DNA of 64,000 bases from Persicaria tinctoria (GCA_037127255.1 JBANSL010000004.1:35552467-35616466), one strand, 5' to 3'. Counted from the stretch's first letter, positions 1 to 12,318 are shown. Notes: generated by a model not told the origin, from the letters alone. Numbers and translations: made by a program.

Positions 1-239
1 CCGAGTCGAGATCGAGTGGAGTTCAAGCCCAGTGGATTACTTGCAAGCTTAGGCACGTGAATTCTATCAACATCAAGTGAAGATCTATCAAGATGGAAGA
101 TATTTATCCACATTTGATATTTCCCCTGTTTAATTATTAGATTTATTTTCTTTATTTATCAAGTTTTAACTTAAGCTTTTAGATAGATAGTTTTAGATAG
201 AGATAGATTGTTCCTTCCTAGAATAACTAGATGGAGCAC

Positions 240-247
240 TATAAATA
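240..247 (+). promoter_or_regulatory. Putative TATA box of element B 5' LTR
   Basis: TATAAATA followed by AAGCCCTAGGGGGCT. The same block is found in nearly every LTR of the family here (TATA at 16147, 18489, 25760, 51292, 58089, 63721 on +; 4039 and 41092 on -). The conservation and position inside the LTR suggest the RNA polymerase II core promoter. Confidence 0.6.
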
Positions 248-307
248 AAGCCCTAGGGGGCTGATTTTCATTCATTCAAGCAAAGCCGTCTTCGGACGCA
301 ATAAGGT

Positions 308-336
308 AGGAGAGAGAGAGAGAGAGAGAGAGAGAA
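308..336. repeat. GA microsatellite in element B 5' LTR
   Basis: A short (GA)n tract just downstream of the TATA region. The corresponding tract in the 3' LTR (16213-16269) is about twice as long, so the two LTRs have diverged here by repeat slippage. Confidence 0.9.
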
Positions 337-994
337 GGAGGAAGAGATTGGAAGGTTTTGTATGTTTTAGATTGATTTTAATGTTGAAGTTAGATTCTTT
401 TATTATGTTTTGTTTCTAGTTCCCCCCTTTTTGGGCCGGGTGAGCGCGACGATAGTCATGCACACTTGAGGTAAAGTTTTGATATTTATTATGTTTTGAT
501 CATCCACTCCCTTTTATATGTTTATTGCCTACTCGAAAGAATACAGATTCATATTAACAACTTGATTTATAAACATAAAATTGGTAGATACAATTAGGGT
601 TACTTGAAAGGGTTATCTAATTGTTGGAAAAGGCGAAAGCTTACTCCTTTGATGTGATTACATAACTATTCTATCTTATCTTTTGTGTGTTTGATTATCG
701 TTGCGATGATCCCTTACCTTGGAAGTTTGCACCTTTATTACTTTATTTCTTTATTTACATTCTGCACAGATTTTACCCGACACCAACCCCCATTCCCTAT
801 CCATCCCTCGACATCGACCCATTCTTAGCCGACGTCGACATCAACCATAATCACATTTTCCCGCTATTCCCAAACCCTGAAACCAACTAAACCTATAATC
901 GCTAATTTGTCTCCTGAGGACGAACGTGACTCCACTATCCTATAGCGGGGTCTTGACTATAAATTTATTGCGTCGAGAAACCCTCTCATCAAAT

Positions 995-1012
995 TGGCGT
1001 CATTGCCGGGGA
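995..1012 (+). promoter_or_regulatory. Primer binding site of element B (tRNA-Asp type)
   Basis: TGGCGTCATTGCCGGGGA follows the LTR end plus AAT. Athila and Tat lineages characteristically prime from tRNA-Asp with TGGCGCCGTTGCCGGGGA; this copy differs at two positions. Confidence 0.85.
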
Positions 1013-1181
1013 GATATCAATCGCGCCTAGGTTAGGTGTGTTTAAAGTTTAGGAATAGCCCATCCCTTTCTCTTATCCTACCTATCACATACCCTATCAT
1101 CACCTACCTCATCGGTACCAACTGGGTGCCGAGGCCCCTTGCTATTTAATTTGTGTGTTCTTCTTGTGATCTATAGGTAAA

Positions 1182-2012
1182 ATGCAAGGCGCATATGATA
1201 TGAATGCCAAGATAGCGGAGCTTTGCCAACGGATAGAGGAGATACAACAAGAGAAGGCAGAAATAACCCGTTGCGCGGATGTCGATGCCGCCGAAAACCG
1301 CCGGCTCAATGAACAATTGGACGCCTATGATAGATTGGAACATCAAGCCGAGTTGCTCGAACCGACGATGACAAGTTGGTTCAACAACGTCCCCTTCTAT
1401 GAGGCAGTCGGCGTCGACTACCTGGACTCGACATATACACATTCTCGAGGAACTTATCCAGAAACGCCAGTCGAAAATGACTGTACCACAAAAACCCCGG
1501 TACGTCCTTCCTCTATTTCGATTTCTACTTCGCTATTTATCTTTGAAGGATCCCAAGAAGAAAAAGAGCTACCAATGCAAAAGTCGAATGTCGTTGCCCA
1601 TGGTGCTTCAAGGTCGCTTTTACCTTACAAGGTGAAGGTTATCCCCGATGATTTTGAGCAACCGATGTTCATATTTAAGTATGGGGTCCTAGCAAAGTGG
1701 CATGAAGCTCCGCATGATGAGGAGGAAATATCACTTCCCACTCTACCGTTCTATTGTGGTGGAGATACACAACCAAGTCAACCTATGAAGTGGAAGAGAG
1801 ACAATTATGAGGTATGTGAATTTTCTTTATATCTTCCTTTATACATGTACTTAGTTGGAGCCAGGGAAGATGAATGGATGGATCCATGGAGCATTCACTT
1901 TGGGAGGTTTAAGCTTCTTCACTTGATGCCCCCGGATGACATTCCACGCTTCCCACCACCGGATGAACCACCAAATCCACCTATACCTCTGGAGAAAGAT
2001 GAGCTAAGCTAA
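1182..2012 (+). CDS. Unrecognised 276-codon ORF in the interior of element B
   Basis: The only long frame between the primer site and the 3' non-coding DNA of B, open from ATG to TAA without interruption. The first ~55 residues are rich in Glu, Gln, Lys, Leu and Arg with spacing that suggests a coiled coil. The C-terminus is Pro/Asp/Glu-rich. I see no zinc knuckle, no protease motif and none of the Gag signature residues shared by A, C and D. An internal TAAGTATGGGG motif (1676-1686) sits at a position comparable with the one in the other elements' ORFs. It could be a highly diverged gag, a captured host fragment, or a composite frame; an ATG at 1200 is an alternative start. No function is proposed. 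Confidence 0.45.
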   Translation: MQGAYDMNAKIAELCQRIEEIQQEKAEITRCADVDAAENRRLNEQLDAYDRLEHQAELLEPTMTSWFNNVPFYEAVGVDYLDSTYTHSRGTYPETPVENDCTTKTPVRPSSISISTSLFIFEGSQEEKELPMQKSNVVAHGASRSLLPYKVKVIPDDFEQPMFIFKYGVLAKWHEAPHDEEEISLPTLPFYCGGDTQPSQPMKWKRDNYEVCEFSLYLPLYMYLVGAREDEWMDPWSIHFGRFKLLHLMPPDDIPRFPPPDEPPNPPIPLEKDELS

Positions 2013-2884
2013 TGCTTAAAGAGAAGTAAGTCAAGCTAAAGACTTAAAATTTAGCGCTTATGGGAGGCAACCCGCTATTTCTTATTTCTTAGGGTTTTAG
2101 ATATTGTTGATTTTTGTTTTAAATATTGTTTTTGGATTTTTCTATTGTGGATTATTATCTTTCTAACAAATCTTGCAGGTACAGACGAGTTGTAGAAGTA
2201 CTCAACGTCGAGTAACCTACTCGACGTCGACTACCCCTAACGAGAAGAAACGTTTGTGGTCGAGGAAAGATCACCCTGGAGTCTTTCATTGTACTCGAGA
2301 TCGAGCAGTCTAGTCGACGTCGACTACTCTTCACGAAATCGACCACTTCTGCAGCAACTACAACACTCGATTCCGACGTTCTGCACACCTGTCTAGTGAG
2401 TCTCTTTCTTTACCTTGTTATTATACAGTGAGGACATTGTAATGTTTAAGTATGGGGTGCGAGAAGAGCTTACTTTGTGCATATTTGACTATATTTGACA
2501 ATATGTGCATATTTATGATTTATTTCTCAAATTGCTTATACATGGCTACTTTGGAATTATCATTGATGTCTATGTGTTTATATGTTGTTTTCCAAAGATT
2601 ATAAAAATCACCCCTATTGAAATTTTTTATTAGTGTCATGGAAGCTTTTATTGAACTCAATGATGCAAAATTGGATTCATTAGAGATATAGCATGAAATT
2701 GCCTAGTAAAGGGAAGTCACAATGAAGTGCAATATCTTTATGAAAACCAGGGAAGGATGTAAAATTTGATATTGTTTTTGACATGTTGCATGATAAGAGG
2801 ATGGAGAACTTTATATTTCTATATAATGCTCATATGTTTATATTCCCAAGCCATACTTATGCTTATGCATCACAAAAGTCATAT
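2013..2884 (+). other. 3' non-coding region of element B, left part
   Basis: No gene. It contains GCGCTTATGGGAGGCAACCC (2054-2073), a short block I recognise from the 3' part of Athila/Tat-type elements, then a cluster of TCGA-NN-TCGA modules (about 2205-2350), then a TAAGTATGGGG motif (2447-2457). The remainder is AT-rich DNA also present in A, C and D. It breaks off at the insertion of A. Confidence 0.7.
2205..2350. repeat. TCGA-NN-TCGA module cluster in element B
   Basis: Several close modules of the form CTCGACGTCGA with CG as the usual middle dinucleotide. The same CG form dominates the LTR of this element (15690-15910), unlike elements A, C and D. Confidence 0.8.
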
Positions 2885-2889
2885 TATGC
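2885..2889. repeat. Target site duplication TATGC (left) of composite element A
   Basis: TATGC directly precedes the left terminus TGTTGTAAGG. The same five bases follow the right terminus at 14514-14518. Confidence 0.9.
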
Positions 2890-5047
2890 TGTTGTAAGGA
2901 GAAATCGAGTATGAAATATAATAAAATAGATCAAACCAGACTTAGGCCTCAGCAAATAAATACAAGACTCCTCCAATGCAGTAAGAGAAAGTCAGGATCG
3001 AATCCTCGAGGAAGCACGTCAGCAGTTCTCAGGTAGCTGTAAATTCTCACAGAAGCAGCAGAAACACAGAAGCACAGAAACAGAAAAGAAACAAATAAAC
3101 CCGGCAAGGGCAACTAAAGCAAAAGCAAAGAAACTAAAAGCAAGGACACAGAAGCTACTCGATCTCGAGTAGCTGTCCTCTAGATCGACAAAGGTAGTCG
3201 ACAACAGTAACTCAAAATTGAAAACAAAGCAACTCGACAAGCAAAGTTCTCCTCGACCTCGACAAGAGTTACTCGATCTCGACAAAGAAAGTAAAGACAG
3301 AAACTTTAAAATCGACAAAAACAGAAGAATCACAACTCGACTAAGACAACCCCTCCTCGACCTCGACTAAACACTCCTCGAGGTCGACAAAGCTTCGTCT
3401 AGATCGACAAGAAACAGAAAAAACACAACTTTGCAGATTTTCGACAGAATTCAGAAATTTGACAGAAATAAACTCAATATGCTAAAAGACCTCCAAGGCC
3501 AGGGTTTCAACACCACAACGATAACCATGTAAAGTAACACACAAAGTCATAAAAGATCATGCTTTCCATCAAATAACTTTCGTTATTAACAAATAGGCAT
3601 ATAGAGGCTCTCGCATAAACCCTAATTGTTACTAACCCTTTTCACATAATTAATCCAAGTTGCATTAAGATCACTTTCGCTTCAATAACACAAACAAGGA
3701 TCACCTTCAACTCTCGCAAAAGAATCATGCTGATAGGGATAGAAGATGAATTGCACAAAAAGATCTGACCTTTATCGCATCGCCTCACATGGCCACCGTC
3801 GGGCTCACCCCAGCCCCAGAAGTGGATGGACTACTCACGCCTCATCACAATCGCAGACATTGATTGATGAAAAGAAACTTGCATAAAACTAAATTCAAAG
3901 CCTTTTACAATCCTGGCAATCAACTTTCGCAGAAAGCCAAAACCCTAAAAACCTTAGAACTCCTAAACTACTCTGTGGAACTACTTGTCTTAAATTATCT
4001 CTGAACTGGAATGAATAAAACTGAGCCCCCTAGGGCCTTATTTATAGGCTTCTAACCATTGCTAATCAAGGATAGAATATCTATATCTATATCTAAAATT
4101 ATATCTAAAAGCATAAAAGATAAATAAATGTTTTAAGGAATTAAATCAACTAGGAAAAGATAAAACTAATTAAGGTAGGTCTTCATGATGTTGATAGATC
4201 TTGTCTCCATGATAGAACTTGATGTATTTGGATAGATCTTCGATGGATTTGGATAGAATCTTCCGCCTTCGCGCCCAAGGAAAGCCAATTCTACTCAGAC
4301 AGGGCTCGTCGAGAAGCTGCTGGACACGGCTCTAGTCGACCTCGAGTTGGGCTTGTCGACCTCGACAAGGATGGCTCGTCGACTGGGCTTCCTCGGGTTG
4401 GTGTGCTCGATGTGCTCGGACTGGGGCTCAGGTGCTCGTCGATCTCGACCACCTCTTGTCGAGATCGAGTAGGGTGCTTCCGCGAGTTGGCTCTTCCGCT
4501 GGCAGCGAGTTGCTTCTTCCGCGGCAGCGAGTGATCCGCTGCAGCGAGTCGAGTCTTCCGCTGGCAGCGGGTGCTCCTGGTCGTCCTCAGCTTCGTCCTC
4601 GGCTTCTCGGGCAGCTTCTCCTCGTCGACTCCGGGTGGTGGCGCTGGGCTTCGTCGACCTCGACCAGTTCTTGTCGAGGTCGAGTAGACTTCCGGAGCCG
4701 GGTTGTCTGGCTTGCTCGATCAGGCTCTGTCGACAAGGTTGCTCGGACAAGGCTTGACGAGGTCGAGTAGGCCTACTCGAGGTCGAGTAGCCTTGGCTCG
4801 TAGACTTGTTCCGCTGGTTTGACCTTGGACTTCTGTAGTGGTTTTCCGAGCTTTTCCGACCTTCTGTAGAATTGCTGTAAAACGCCTCGATTTCTGCGAT
4901 TTAAACAGAAACTGGTGCAGATTCCATAATTTGGCAAATAAACATAAACTACATAGATTCTGTACTATCTTAGCCCAAATGCATGTAATGTATACGGAAA
5001 TCGATATAAAAAGTTACTGTAAAACATGGCAGATTCAGCTCACAACA
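2890..5047 (-). repeat. Element A LTR1 (3' LTR of the left unit)
   Basis: 2158 bp, termini TGTTGTAAGG and GCTCACAACA on + (TGTTGTGAGC...CTTACAACA in element orientation). Same length as LTR2 with only scattered differences seen by eye. It contains a putative TATA box (4039-4046, minus), GC-rich module clusters at 4290-4800 and 3160-3410, and the conserved leader block near 3766-3850. Confidence 0.92.
4300..4800. repeat. TCGA-NN-TCGA module cluster in element A LTR1
   Basis: Dense modules such as TCGACCTCGA, TCGAGATCGA and TCGAGGTCGA, interspersed with CAGCGAGT/CCGCTGG-type short repeats. This is much more GC-rich than the rest of the LTR and corresponds to the part upstream of the promoter in element orientation. 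LTR2 repeats it at about 11570-12070. Confidence 0.85.
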
Positions 5048-6522
5048 AACACCCCATACTTAAGCTTGCTTGTCCTCAAGCAATACTTTTATTTGTCATT
5101 CAGGGGAAGAATTCAAAACTCTCAACATATTAGATTCATTCTTATATGTCCCTGCAATCAATTACCATCCTCGAAAAGGTACTAGTGTCACAGATTCATG
5201 CATGTGCAAATATGTAAAAGCAACATCTACTCACAAAAGGAGGGTTATGCAAAAACAATATAAGTGACAAAGCATTGATAATCAAGAAGACTTTAATTTA
5301 AGCTCATGAAGGAATAGATTGGTAAAAGGCTAAAGGTGGGCAATTTTTGGCAATGTGGTGCTTTTGATCCGGGGAAATGGAGTATTTCCAAATTTTGAGT
5401 ATCACACCACATTCTTTCTCCATATAATTCATCACCTTTCATATTGCTTTTCTCAATAATAATGCTTTTACCTCTCTAACCTCAGCACTGCCTTCTCGCG
5501 AGTTGCAAACATGGGTGTCATGAATGGCCCCGGATACTTAGTGCTTTGGACTCCTCACAATGTGTCCCATCTCTCCAAACTATTATCTCAGAGAGTAGGG
5601 TCAATCTACCTTTATCTCCTGAGGTGATTGGATTTTCTTTCACTCATTAAATTTTCCATATAATCAAACAATTTCCTTCCAAACTCCAATAATGATAATA
5701 ACAACACAAACAACCATATAACAATCTCCATAATGTAACATCATTCTCAACATAATCCCCGGATAAGGTAAAGAATGGCAAATATTTAAGAATATGTGGA
5801 GCAATATTTGAAATAAGGCATATTATGGCTTTTGTGATGCATAAGCATAGGTATGGCTAGGATTTTAAACAATGAGCATTATATGGAAATATAAAGTCCT
5901 CCATCATCTTATCATGCAACATGTCAAAAGCAACTTCAAATTTTACCTCCTTTCATGGTTTTCAATAAATAATGCACTTCATTGTGACTTCCCTTTACTA
6001 GGCAATTTCATGCTATATCTCTAATGAATCCAATTTTGCATCGTCGAGTTCAATATAAGCTTCCATGACATTAACCAAAATTTTCAATGGGGGTCATTTT
6101 TCTCAAATTTTTGGAAATTCACATAAATCAATAATGCATTCCAAAATGGCCATGTAGCAATTCAAAGAAATAATGCACAAGTTATGTCAAATAAAATCAA
6201 ATATGCACAAATTAAGCTCTTCCCCTACCCCATACTTAAACATTACAGTTTCCTCACTGTATATAAAATAATGTAAAGGGTAAAGAAAGAAACTTACAAG
6301 ACATGAGTGCAGAGTCGCAAAATTTTGAATGGAGCCTCTCCTAGGCCGAGTGTTAATGTAGCTTGGTTCCATCCATTGACCTGAAAAGTAGAAGACATAT
6401 ACCCATAACAGAAAAACTAAAAGTGTTCAAAACCAAAAACAAAAACAAAGTCTCAAATGTCCTAAAAAGTCTATGTACATGCTCTAGATTTTATAGTCGC
6501 TAGGCCGACTTTCCATTAATGC
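5048..6522 (-). other. 3' non-coding region of element A, left unit
   Basis: About 1.5 kb between the ORF stop and LTR1, with no credible gene. It carries the terminal polypurine-tract motif (rc of TAAGTATGGGG at 5052-5062) and an internal copy (6228-6238). The same region recurs at 12319-13793, 23198-24686 and 55633-57319. Confidence 0.75.
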
Positions 6523-6841
6523 TCAAGGTGGCATCTGCAGGGCCCATGTAACTTGGGCCTCAAATAGGACTCCATTCTTGTCCATTAGCTGTAATCCTCC
6601 AAAATGGATCTTGTTTACCACGAATGGTCCCATCCGCTTGTTGTTGAATTCGTTAGGAAACCAATGATCCTTCGACTTAGAGACATAGAGTTTGTCTCCA
6701 ACTTCATACTCCTTAGGCTCATCATTGGATATCCTGCACAATCACACATACCAAGGCAGCCCTCTCCCATGTATAGATAAATCTTTAATGGAAATGGGAG
6801 AACAAAGACCCATACCTTGACTTACCTTCGCAGAGACGGAA

Positions 6842-7480
6842 TTGGGGACCACTGTATTGGGTCGATCTCGACTAGGGCTAGTCGATCTCGACAAGACTGC
6901 ATGCTCTGGTGGTGATCTAGTCAAAGATTCAGAAGTCGACGAAGGACAGGTCTTGTCGATCTCGACAAGCCTGGTCGACCTCGACAAGGGCTCTGGTCCT
7001 GGTGTCTGCAGCGTCGAGGAAGGTGCCGTCGAGGAAGACGTGGTCTTGTCGATCTCGACAAGGCTACTCGAGATCGAGTAGCCTTCTCCTCCTGGTGGCT
7101 TGCTCGTCGAGGAAGGCGGGTCTGGTGGAGCCGAGTGGTGGTCGACCTCGACAAGGGTGGTCGAGGTCGAGGAAGGTTGTCCGTCTAGTGGAGTCTGTGT
7201 CGAGGGAGACGAAGCCGAGTCAGCAGCGCTCTTGTCGACCTCGAGTAGCGTGGTCGATGTCGAGGAGGGTTCTGGCTCTGGTGTCGTCATCGTCGAGGAA
7301 GCAGAAGCCGAAGCCGTCGAGTGGTGGTCGACTTCGACAAGCCTTGTCGAGATCGAGGAGTCTGGCTCGTCTGGTTCGCTGCTCGACGATGCTGGTGCTG
7401 GTGGAGTCGACTTGGTCTGGTCGAGATCGACTAGGGTTCTACTCGAGGTCGAGGAGCCCTGGTCGATCTTGACCCCATAC
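6842..7480. repeat. TCGA-NN-TCGA array in the second coding linker of element A
   Basis: About 640 bp in which 10-bp modules recur every 30-70 bp, with middle dinucleotides mostly TC, GA, CC or GG. In the element's frame they encode repeated SRST-LVEID/VDLDK peptides. Because the modules are self-complementary in type, all six frames stay unusually open here. Confidence 0.85.
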
Positions 7481-8369
7481 TTAGCTCCTGTCAAGGCATC
7501 CGAAAAATAACTAATCCACAATGACTTACCTTGGTCTGTGTCGATTGGTTTTTCTGTGTTCTCCTTGAGGATTGCCATGATCTCCTCCACCTGGGCCTCC
7601 ATGTCCCTTTTTTCTATCTCCTCAGGGGTCATGTTTCTGACCTTGGGTTCCCCGCAAGTGATATAGCCAGCTGAGATAGATTTGACCTCTTCCATTGGAC
7701 CAGTATGCCTTTCAGTTTTGTTAAAGGAATACTCAATGACCTCATCGCTGATGTTGAAGGTGAGCACTCCTTTCCTTACGCTTATGTTGGCATCCACCAT
7801 CGCCAAGAATGGTCTTCCTAAAATAATTGGACAAGCAGGATCTTCTTGCATATCAACTATTAAGAAATCAGCAGGAACGAAGAATTTACCTACTTGTACT
7901 GGGACATTTTCCACCATGCCTGTGGGGATGACCACCGTGTTGTTGGCCATGTAAAGTCTAGCATCCACAGGCTCTAGGGCACCTATCTTAATCTTGGACC
8001 AAATTGTTAAAGGCATAATACTCACACTAGCTCCAAGATCACATAGGGCATTAATTTTGTATGGACCAAATCCAATAGTTATAGCAAACTTACCTGGATC
8101 CGGCCTCTTCTCCAATATGTCCAGATGGCTGCACTCCTCTGTGATTTCTGCCATCGATCGCTTCTTGCTCAGGATCTCCTTCAGGAACTTGACATATGAT
8201 GGCATTTCATTGAGAGCTTCTGTGAAGGGGATGGTGACGTTGAGCTTCTGAAGCATCTTGATGAAGCGCTGAAACTTTTTCTCCGTCGGGTCCTTTAGAG
8301 ATTTTGTGGGGAAAGGCAACTTCTTTTTCTGCGTTGGAGCCAGAACAGACGTCGGAGTTGCTGCAGATT

Positions 8370-8545
8370 TCTCTACGTCGACCAGGGGCTCCTCGACATC
8401 GACAAGGCTTTTGTCGATATCGACCAGATTGGGCCCAGTCGAGTGGCTGTGTGGTGTAGACGAAGATTTTGGCAGGCTCTCCTCGAGGTCGACGAGTCCT
8501 TTGTCGAGGTCGACTAGTCCTTTGTCGAGATCGAGTTGCTGTTCC
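8370..8545. repeat. TCGA-NN-TCGA array in the first coding linker of element A
   Basis: A cluster between Gag and protease, encoding VDLDKG/VDLEES and VDIDKS/VDVEEP peptides. Elements C (21275-21440) and D (53960-54145) have the equivalent cluster at the same place with different middle dinucleotides. Confidence 0.85.
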
Positions 8546-10139
8546 TCGTCGTTCTGCTGGTTCCCGACCTCTGGCTCTTGCAGTCGATGATCGCTTCTGA
8601 GTTTTACAGCAGCGACGTGTCCAGTCTTTCCCTTAGGATTTGGTTCTGAAGATCCTGGAAGTGTCCCTGACTGTCTAGAGATTCCGGCTGCTAGCTGACC
8701 AATCTGTGTATCAACTGATTTTCGCCAGATATCAATTTCCCCAAGCCTAGAATTGACACCTTGCATCTGAGTATAGACGGAGTTGAAAGATTGCCTAGTT
8801 TCTGAGTGGTTCCTCCGTATTTCCTCCAGGACTGTCTGTATATCATCCTTCTTTTGATCCCTTTCTGGATGTCCTGGAGCTCTGTAGGGCGGGGGATTCC
8901 TAGGGACACCTTGGTTCCATTGTGGTTGCTGAAACCTTTGGTCTCCCATGTAGCGATTGGGTCCCCCTGCATAAGCTACATCCTCATGGTGCTCTGCCAG
9001 CCTGACTTGCTCTGTGTGTGGGCACTCAGGAGTGGTGTGCCTTTGCGATCCGCATTCTATGCAAAGCTGGTTGACAGAGAGATATTTGACTTGCTTAATG
9101 AGCTTCCTATTCTGATCTCTGTAGTATTGCTCCCTAACCTCAGGATAAATTTCCTTTGCTGGCTCATAGAGAGGCATAGATGGTGCTGGCCTAGCGTATG
9201 GGTTCTCTTCATAGGTTACAGTAGAACCATACTTGTTGTCGTAGTTGGTGAGCTTCTCTAGCATACCCCATGCGTCACTTGGCGACATCGTCAGATACTC
9301 GTAGAGAGTATAATTGTTGATTCTGTCCTTAGTGACTTGATCCAGAGAGTTGAAGAAGATCTCCTGGATGATGTAGGGTGGCTGTCCATGAGTAGGGCAA
9401 GATCGCAGAAGTTCCTTGTAGCGCTCCCATGCCTTTGCCAGTGGTTCCCCTTTCTGCTGTTTGAAGGCGGTGATTTTCTGGCGGAGATGTGCTGTTTTGG
9501 CAGGTGGGAAGAATTTGTTCAGAAACTCTTGCTCTACTTGAGCCCAGGTTGTGAGTGATTTTGCTTTCAGCCCTTCCAGCCATTTCAGTGCAGGCCCAGC
9601 GAGAGACCAGCGAAAAGATTTCATCTTGACATATTCCAGAGTTGTACCTTCTGCAAGAGTTCGACACATATCATGAAAATTAGTAATATGTTCAAGAGGA
9701 CACTCATTAAATCTACCATAAAAGGCATTATTTTTAAGCTTTATAAGAAACTGAGTGCGAATTTCAAAAGAGTTTTCAGGGATAAGAATCGTCGATTCAG
9801 GCACGATGAGAGTCGGATGCATATAATCCTCAGCAGTGGTTGGATATTGGGCAAGCTAAGTTTCCGCTTGCCTCGCTCGTTCAGCTGCTTGTTCCCTTGA
9901 TGTTCTCTCAGCGGCGATAACAGCATCCTTTGCGGTCATTTCCCTGTTAAGCCTAGCGATCAGTTGTTCCTGTGTTTCAGCGGCCGCCATGATCCTTTTG
10001 AGTTTGGAGTGGATGTGTAGGTAGCGCTCCGGTTCGTCTAAGCTGTCAAACTCAGGTGTTTGACCAGAACGACGCATACACCTGCAAACTAACTCAAAGA
10101 AAAAGTGAGAACTGACTACCTAAGGCGCGATTGATTGCT

Positions 10140-10157
10140 TCCCCGGCAACGGCGCCA
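10140..10157 (-). promoter_or_regulatory. Primer binding site of element A (tRNA-Asp type)
   Basis: The reverse complement reads TGGCGCCGTTGCCGGGGA, a perfect match to the canonical Athila/Tat primer site, three bases (AAT) from the end of LTR2. It shows that LTR2 served as the 5' LTR of the left unit. Confidence 0.92.
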
Positions 10158-10160
10158 ATT

Positions 10161-12318
10161 TGTTGTAAGGAGAAATCCAGTATGAAATATAATAAAATAG
10201 ATCAAACCAGACTTAGGCCTCAGCAAATAAATGCAAGACTCCTCCAATGCAGTAAGAGAAAGTCAGGATCGAATCCTCGAGGAAGCACGTCAGCAGTTCT
10301 CAGGTAGCTGTAAATTCTCACAAAAGCAGCAGAAACACAGAAGCACAGAAACAAAAAAGAAACAAATAAACCCGGCAAGGGCAACTAAAGCAAAAGCAAA
10401 GAAACTAAAAGCAAGGACACAGAAGCTACTCGATCTCGAGTAGCTGTCCTCTAGATCGACAAAGGTAGTCGACAACAGTAACTCAAAATTGAAAACAAAG
10501 CAACTCGACAAGCAAAGTTCTCCTCGACCTCGACAAGAGGTACTCGATCTCGACAAAGAAAGTAAAGACAGAAACTTTAAAATCGACAAAAACAGAAGAA
10601 TCACAACTCGACTAAGACAACCCCTCCTCGACCTCGACTAAACACTCCTCGAGGTCGACAAAGCTTCGTCTAGATCGACAAGAAACAGAAAAAACACAAC
10701 TTTGCAGATTTTCGACAGAATTCAGAAATTTGACAGAAATAAACTCAATATGCTAAAAGACCTCCAAGGCCAGGGTTTCAACACCACAACGATAACCATG
10801 TAAAGTAACATACAAAGTCATAGAAGATCATGCTTTCCATCAAATAACTTTCGTTATTAACAAATAGGCATATAGAGGCTTTCGCATAAACCCTAATTGT
10901 TACTAACCCTTTTCACATAATTAATCCAAGTTGCATTAAGATCACTTTCGCTTCAATAACACAAACAAGGATCACCTTCAACTCTCGCAAAAGAATCATG
11001 CTCATAGGGATAGAAGATGAATTGCACAAAAAGATCTGACCTTTATCGCATCGCCTCACATGGCCACCGTCGGGCTCACCCCAGCCCCAAAAGTGGATGG
11101 ACTACTCACGCCTCATCACAATCGCAGACATTGATTGATGAAAAGAAACTTGCATAAAACTAAATTCAAATCCTTTTACAATCCTGGCAATCAACTTTCG
11201 CAGAAAGCCAAAACCCTAAAAACCTTAGAACTCCTAAACTACTCTGTGGAACTACTTGTCTTGAATTATCTCTGAACTGGAATGAATAAAACTGAGCCCC
11301 CTAGGGCCTTTTTTATAGGCTTCTAACCATTGCTAATCAAGGATAAAATATCTATATCTATATCTAAAATTATATCTAAAAGCATAAAAGATAAATAAAT
11401 GTTTTAAGGAATTAAATCAACTAGGAAAAGATAAAACTAATTAAGGTAGGTCTTCATGATGTTGATAGATCTTGTCTCCATGATAGAACTTGATGTATTT
11501 GGATAGATCTTCGATGGATTTGGATAGAATCTTCCGCCTTCGCGCCCAAGGAAAGCCAATTCTACTCGGACAGGGCTCGTCGAGAAGCTGCTGAACACGG
11601 CTCTAGTCGACCTGGAGTTGGGCTTGTCGACCTCGACAAGGATGGCTCGTCAACTGGGCTTCCTCGGGTTGGTGTGCTCGATGTGCTCGGACTGGGGCTC
11701 AGGTGCTCGTCGATCTCGACCACCTCTTGTCGAGATCGAGTAGGGTGCTTCCGCGAGTTGGCTCTTCCGCTGGCAGCGAGTTGCTTCTTCTGCGGCAGCG
11801 AGTGATCCGCTGCAGCGAGTCGAGTCTTCCGCTGGCAGTGGGTGCTCCTGGTCGTCCTCAACTTCGTCCTCAGCTTCTCGGGCAGCTTCTCCTCGTCGAC
11901 TCCGGGTGGTGGCGCTGGGCTTCGTCGACCTCGACCAGTTCTTGTCGAGGTCGAGTAGACTTCCGGAGCCGGGTTGTCTGGCTTGCTCGATCAGGCTCTG
12001 TCGACAAGGTTGCTCGGACAAGGCTTGTCGAGGTCGAGTAGGCCTACTCGAGGTCGAGTAGCCTTGGCTCGTAGACTTGTTCCGCTGGTTTGACCTTGGA
12101 CTTCTGTAGTGGTTTTCCGAGCTTTTCCGACCTTCTGTAGAATTGCTGTAAAACGCCTCGATTTCTGCGATTTAAACAGAAACTGGTGTAGATTCCATAA
12201 TTTGGCAAATAAACATAAACTACATAGATTCTGTACTATCTTAGCCCAAATGCATGTAATGTATACAGAAATCGATATAAAAAGTTACTGTAAAACATGG
12301 CAGATTCAGCTCACAACA
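10161..12318 (-). repeat. Element A LTR2 (shared middle LTR)
   Basis: 2158 bp, nearly identical to LTR1. It is flanked on the left by the primer site and on the right by the polypurine-tract side of another body, so it acts as 5' LTR of one unit and 3' LTR of the next. Its TATA position reads TTTTTATA instead of TATTTATA (+ strand, near 11311), a possible promoter lesion. Confidence 0.92.

Larger units (their letters stand above)
1..991 (+). repeat. Element B 5' LTR (3' part only)
   Basis: This matches the 3' LTR at about 15910-16939 almost throughout, including the TATA region, a GA microsatellite and the end sequence CTCTCATCA. It stops three bases (AAT) before the primer site, the same spacing as in elements A, C and D. 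Confidence 0.85.
6523..10077 (-). pseudogene. Gag-protease-linker-integrase tail polyprotein of element A (2 stops)
   Basis: A single frame of about 1184 codons. N-terminus MRRSGQTPEFDSL with a charged coiled-coil-like segment to about residue 85. Next comes the Athila Gag core (ITTW-like LTTWAQVEQEFLNKFFPP, then AWERYKELLRSCP) and a CX2CX4HX4C knuckle (CIECGSQRHTTPEC). A first VDLDKG-type linker is followed by retropepsin with DLGA and LGRPFL, then a second linker of SRSTRLVEIDK-type repeats, and an end (MGPFVVNKIHFGG...) resembling the C-terminal tail of Athila integrase. Reverse transcriptase, RNase H and the integrase core are missing. In-frame stops: TAG at 9856-9858, and TGA at 6742-6744 where element C has CGA. 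Gag would form particles and protease would cleave them; pol must come from elsewhere. Confidence 0.85.

Noticed and set aside
4300..4800. Regularly recurring short palindromic units, considered as a CRISPR-like array
   Set aside because: Units are 10 bp with irregular spacing and degenerate spacers, lie in a plant retrotransposon LTR, and no cas genes are present.
6842..7510. Long + strand ORFs (up to 156 codons) opposite the element A polyprotein, Ser/Arg/Val-rich
   Set aside because: They are by-products of the TCGA-NN-TCGA modules, which avoid stops in all frames and on both strands. The minus-strand frame is the one with Gag and protease homology and is shared by C and D.
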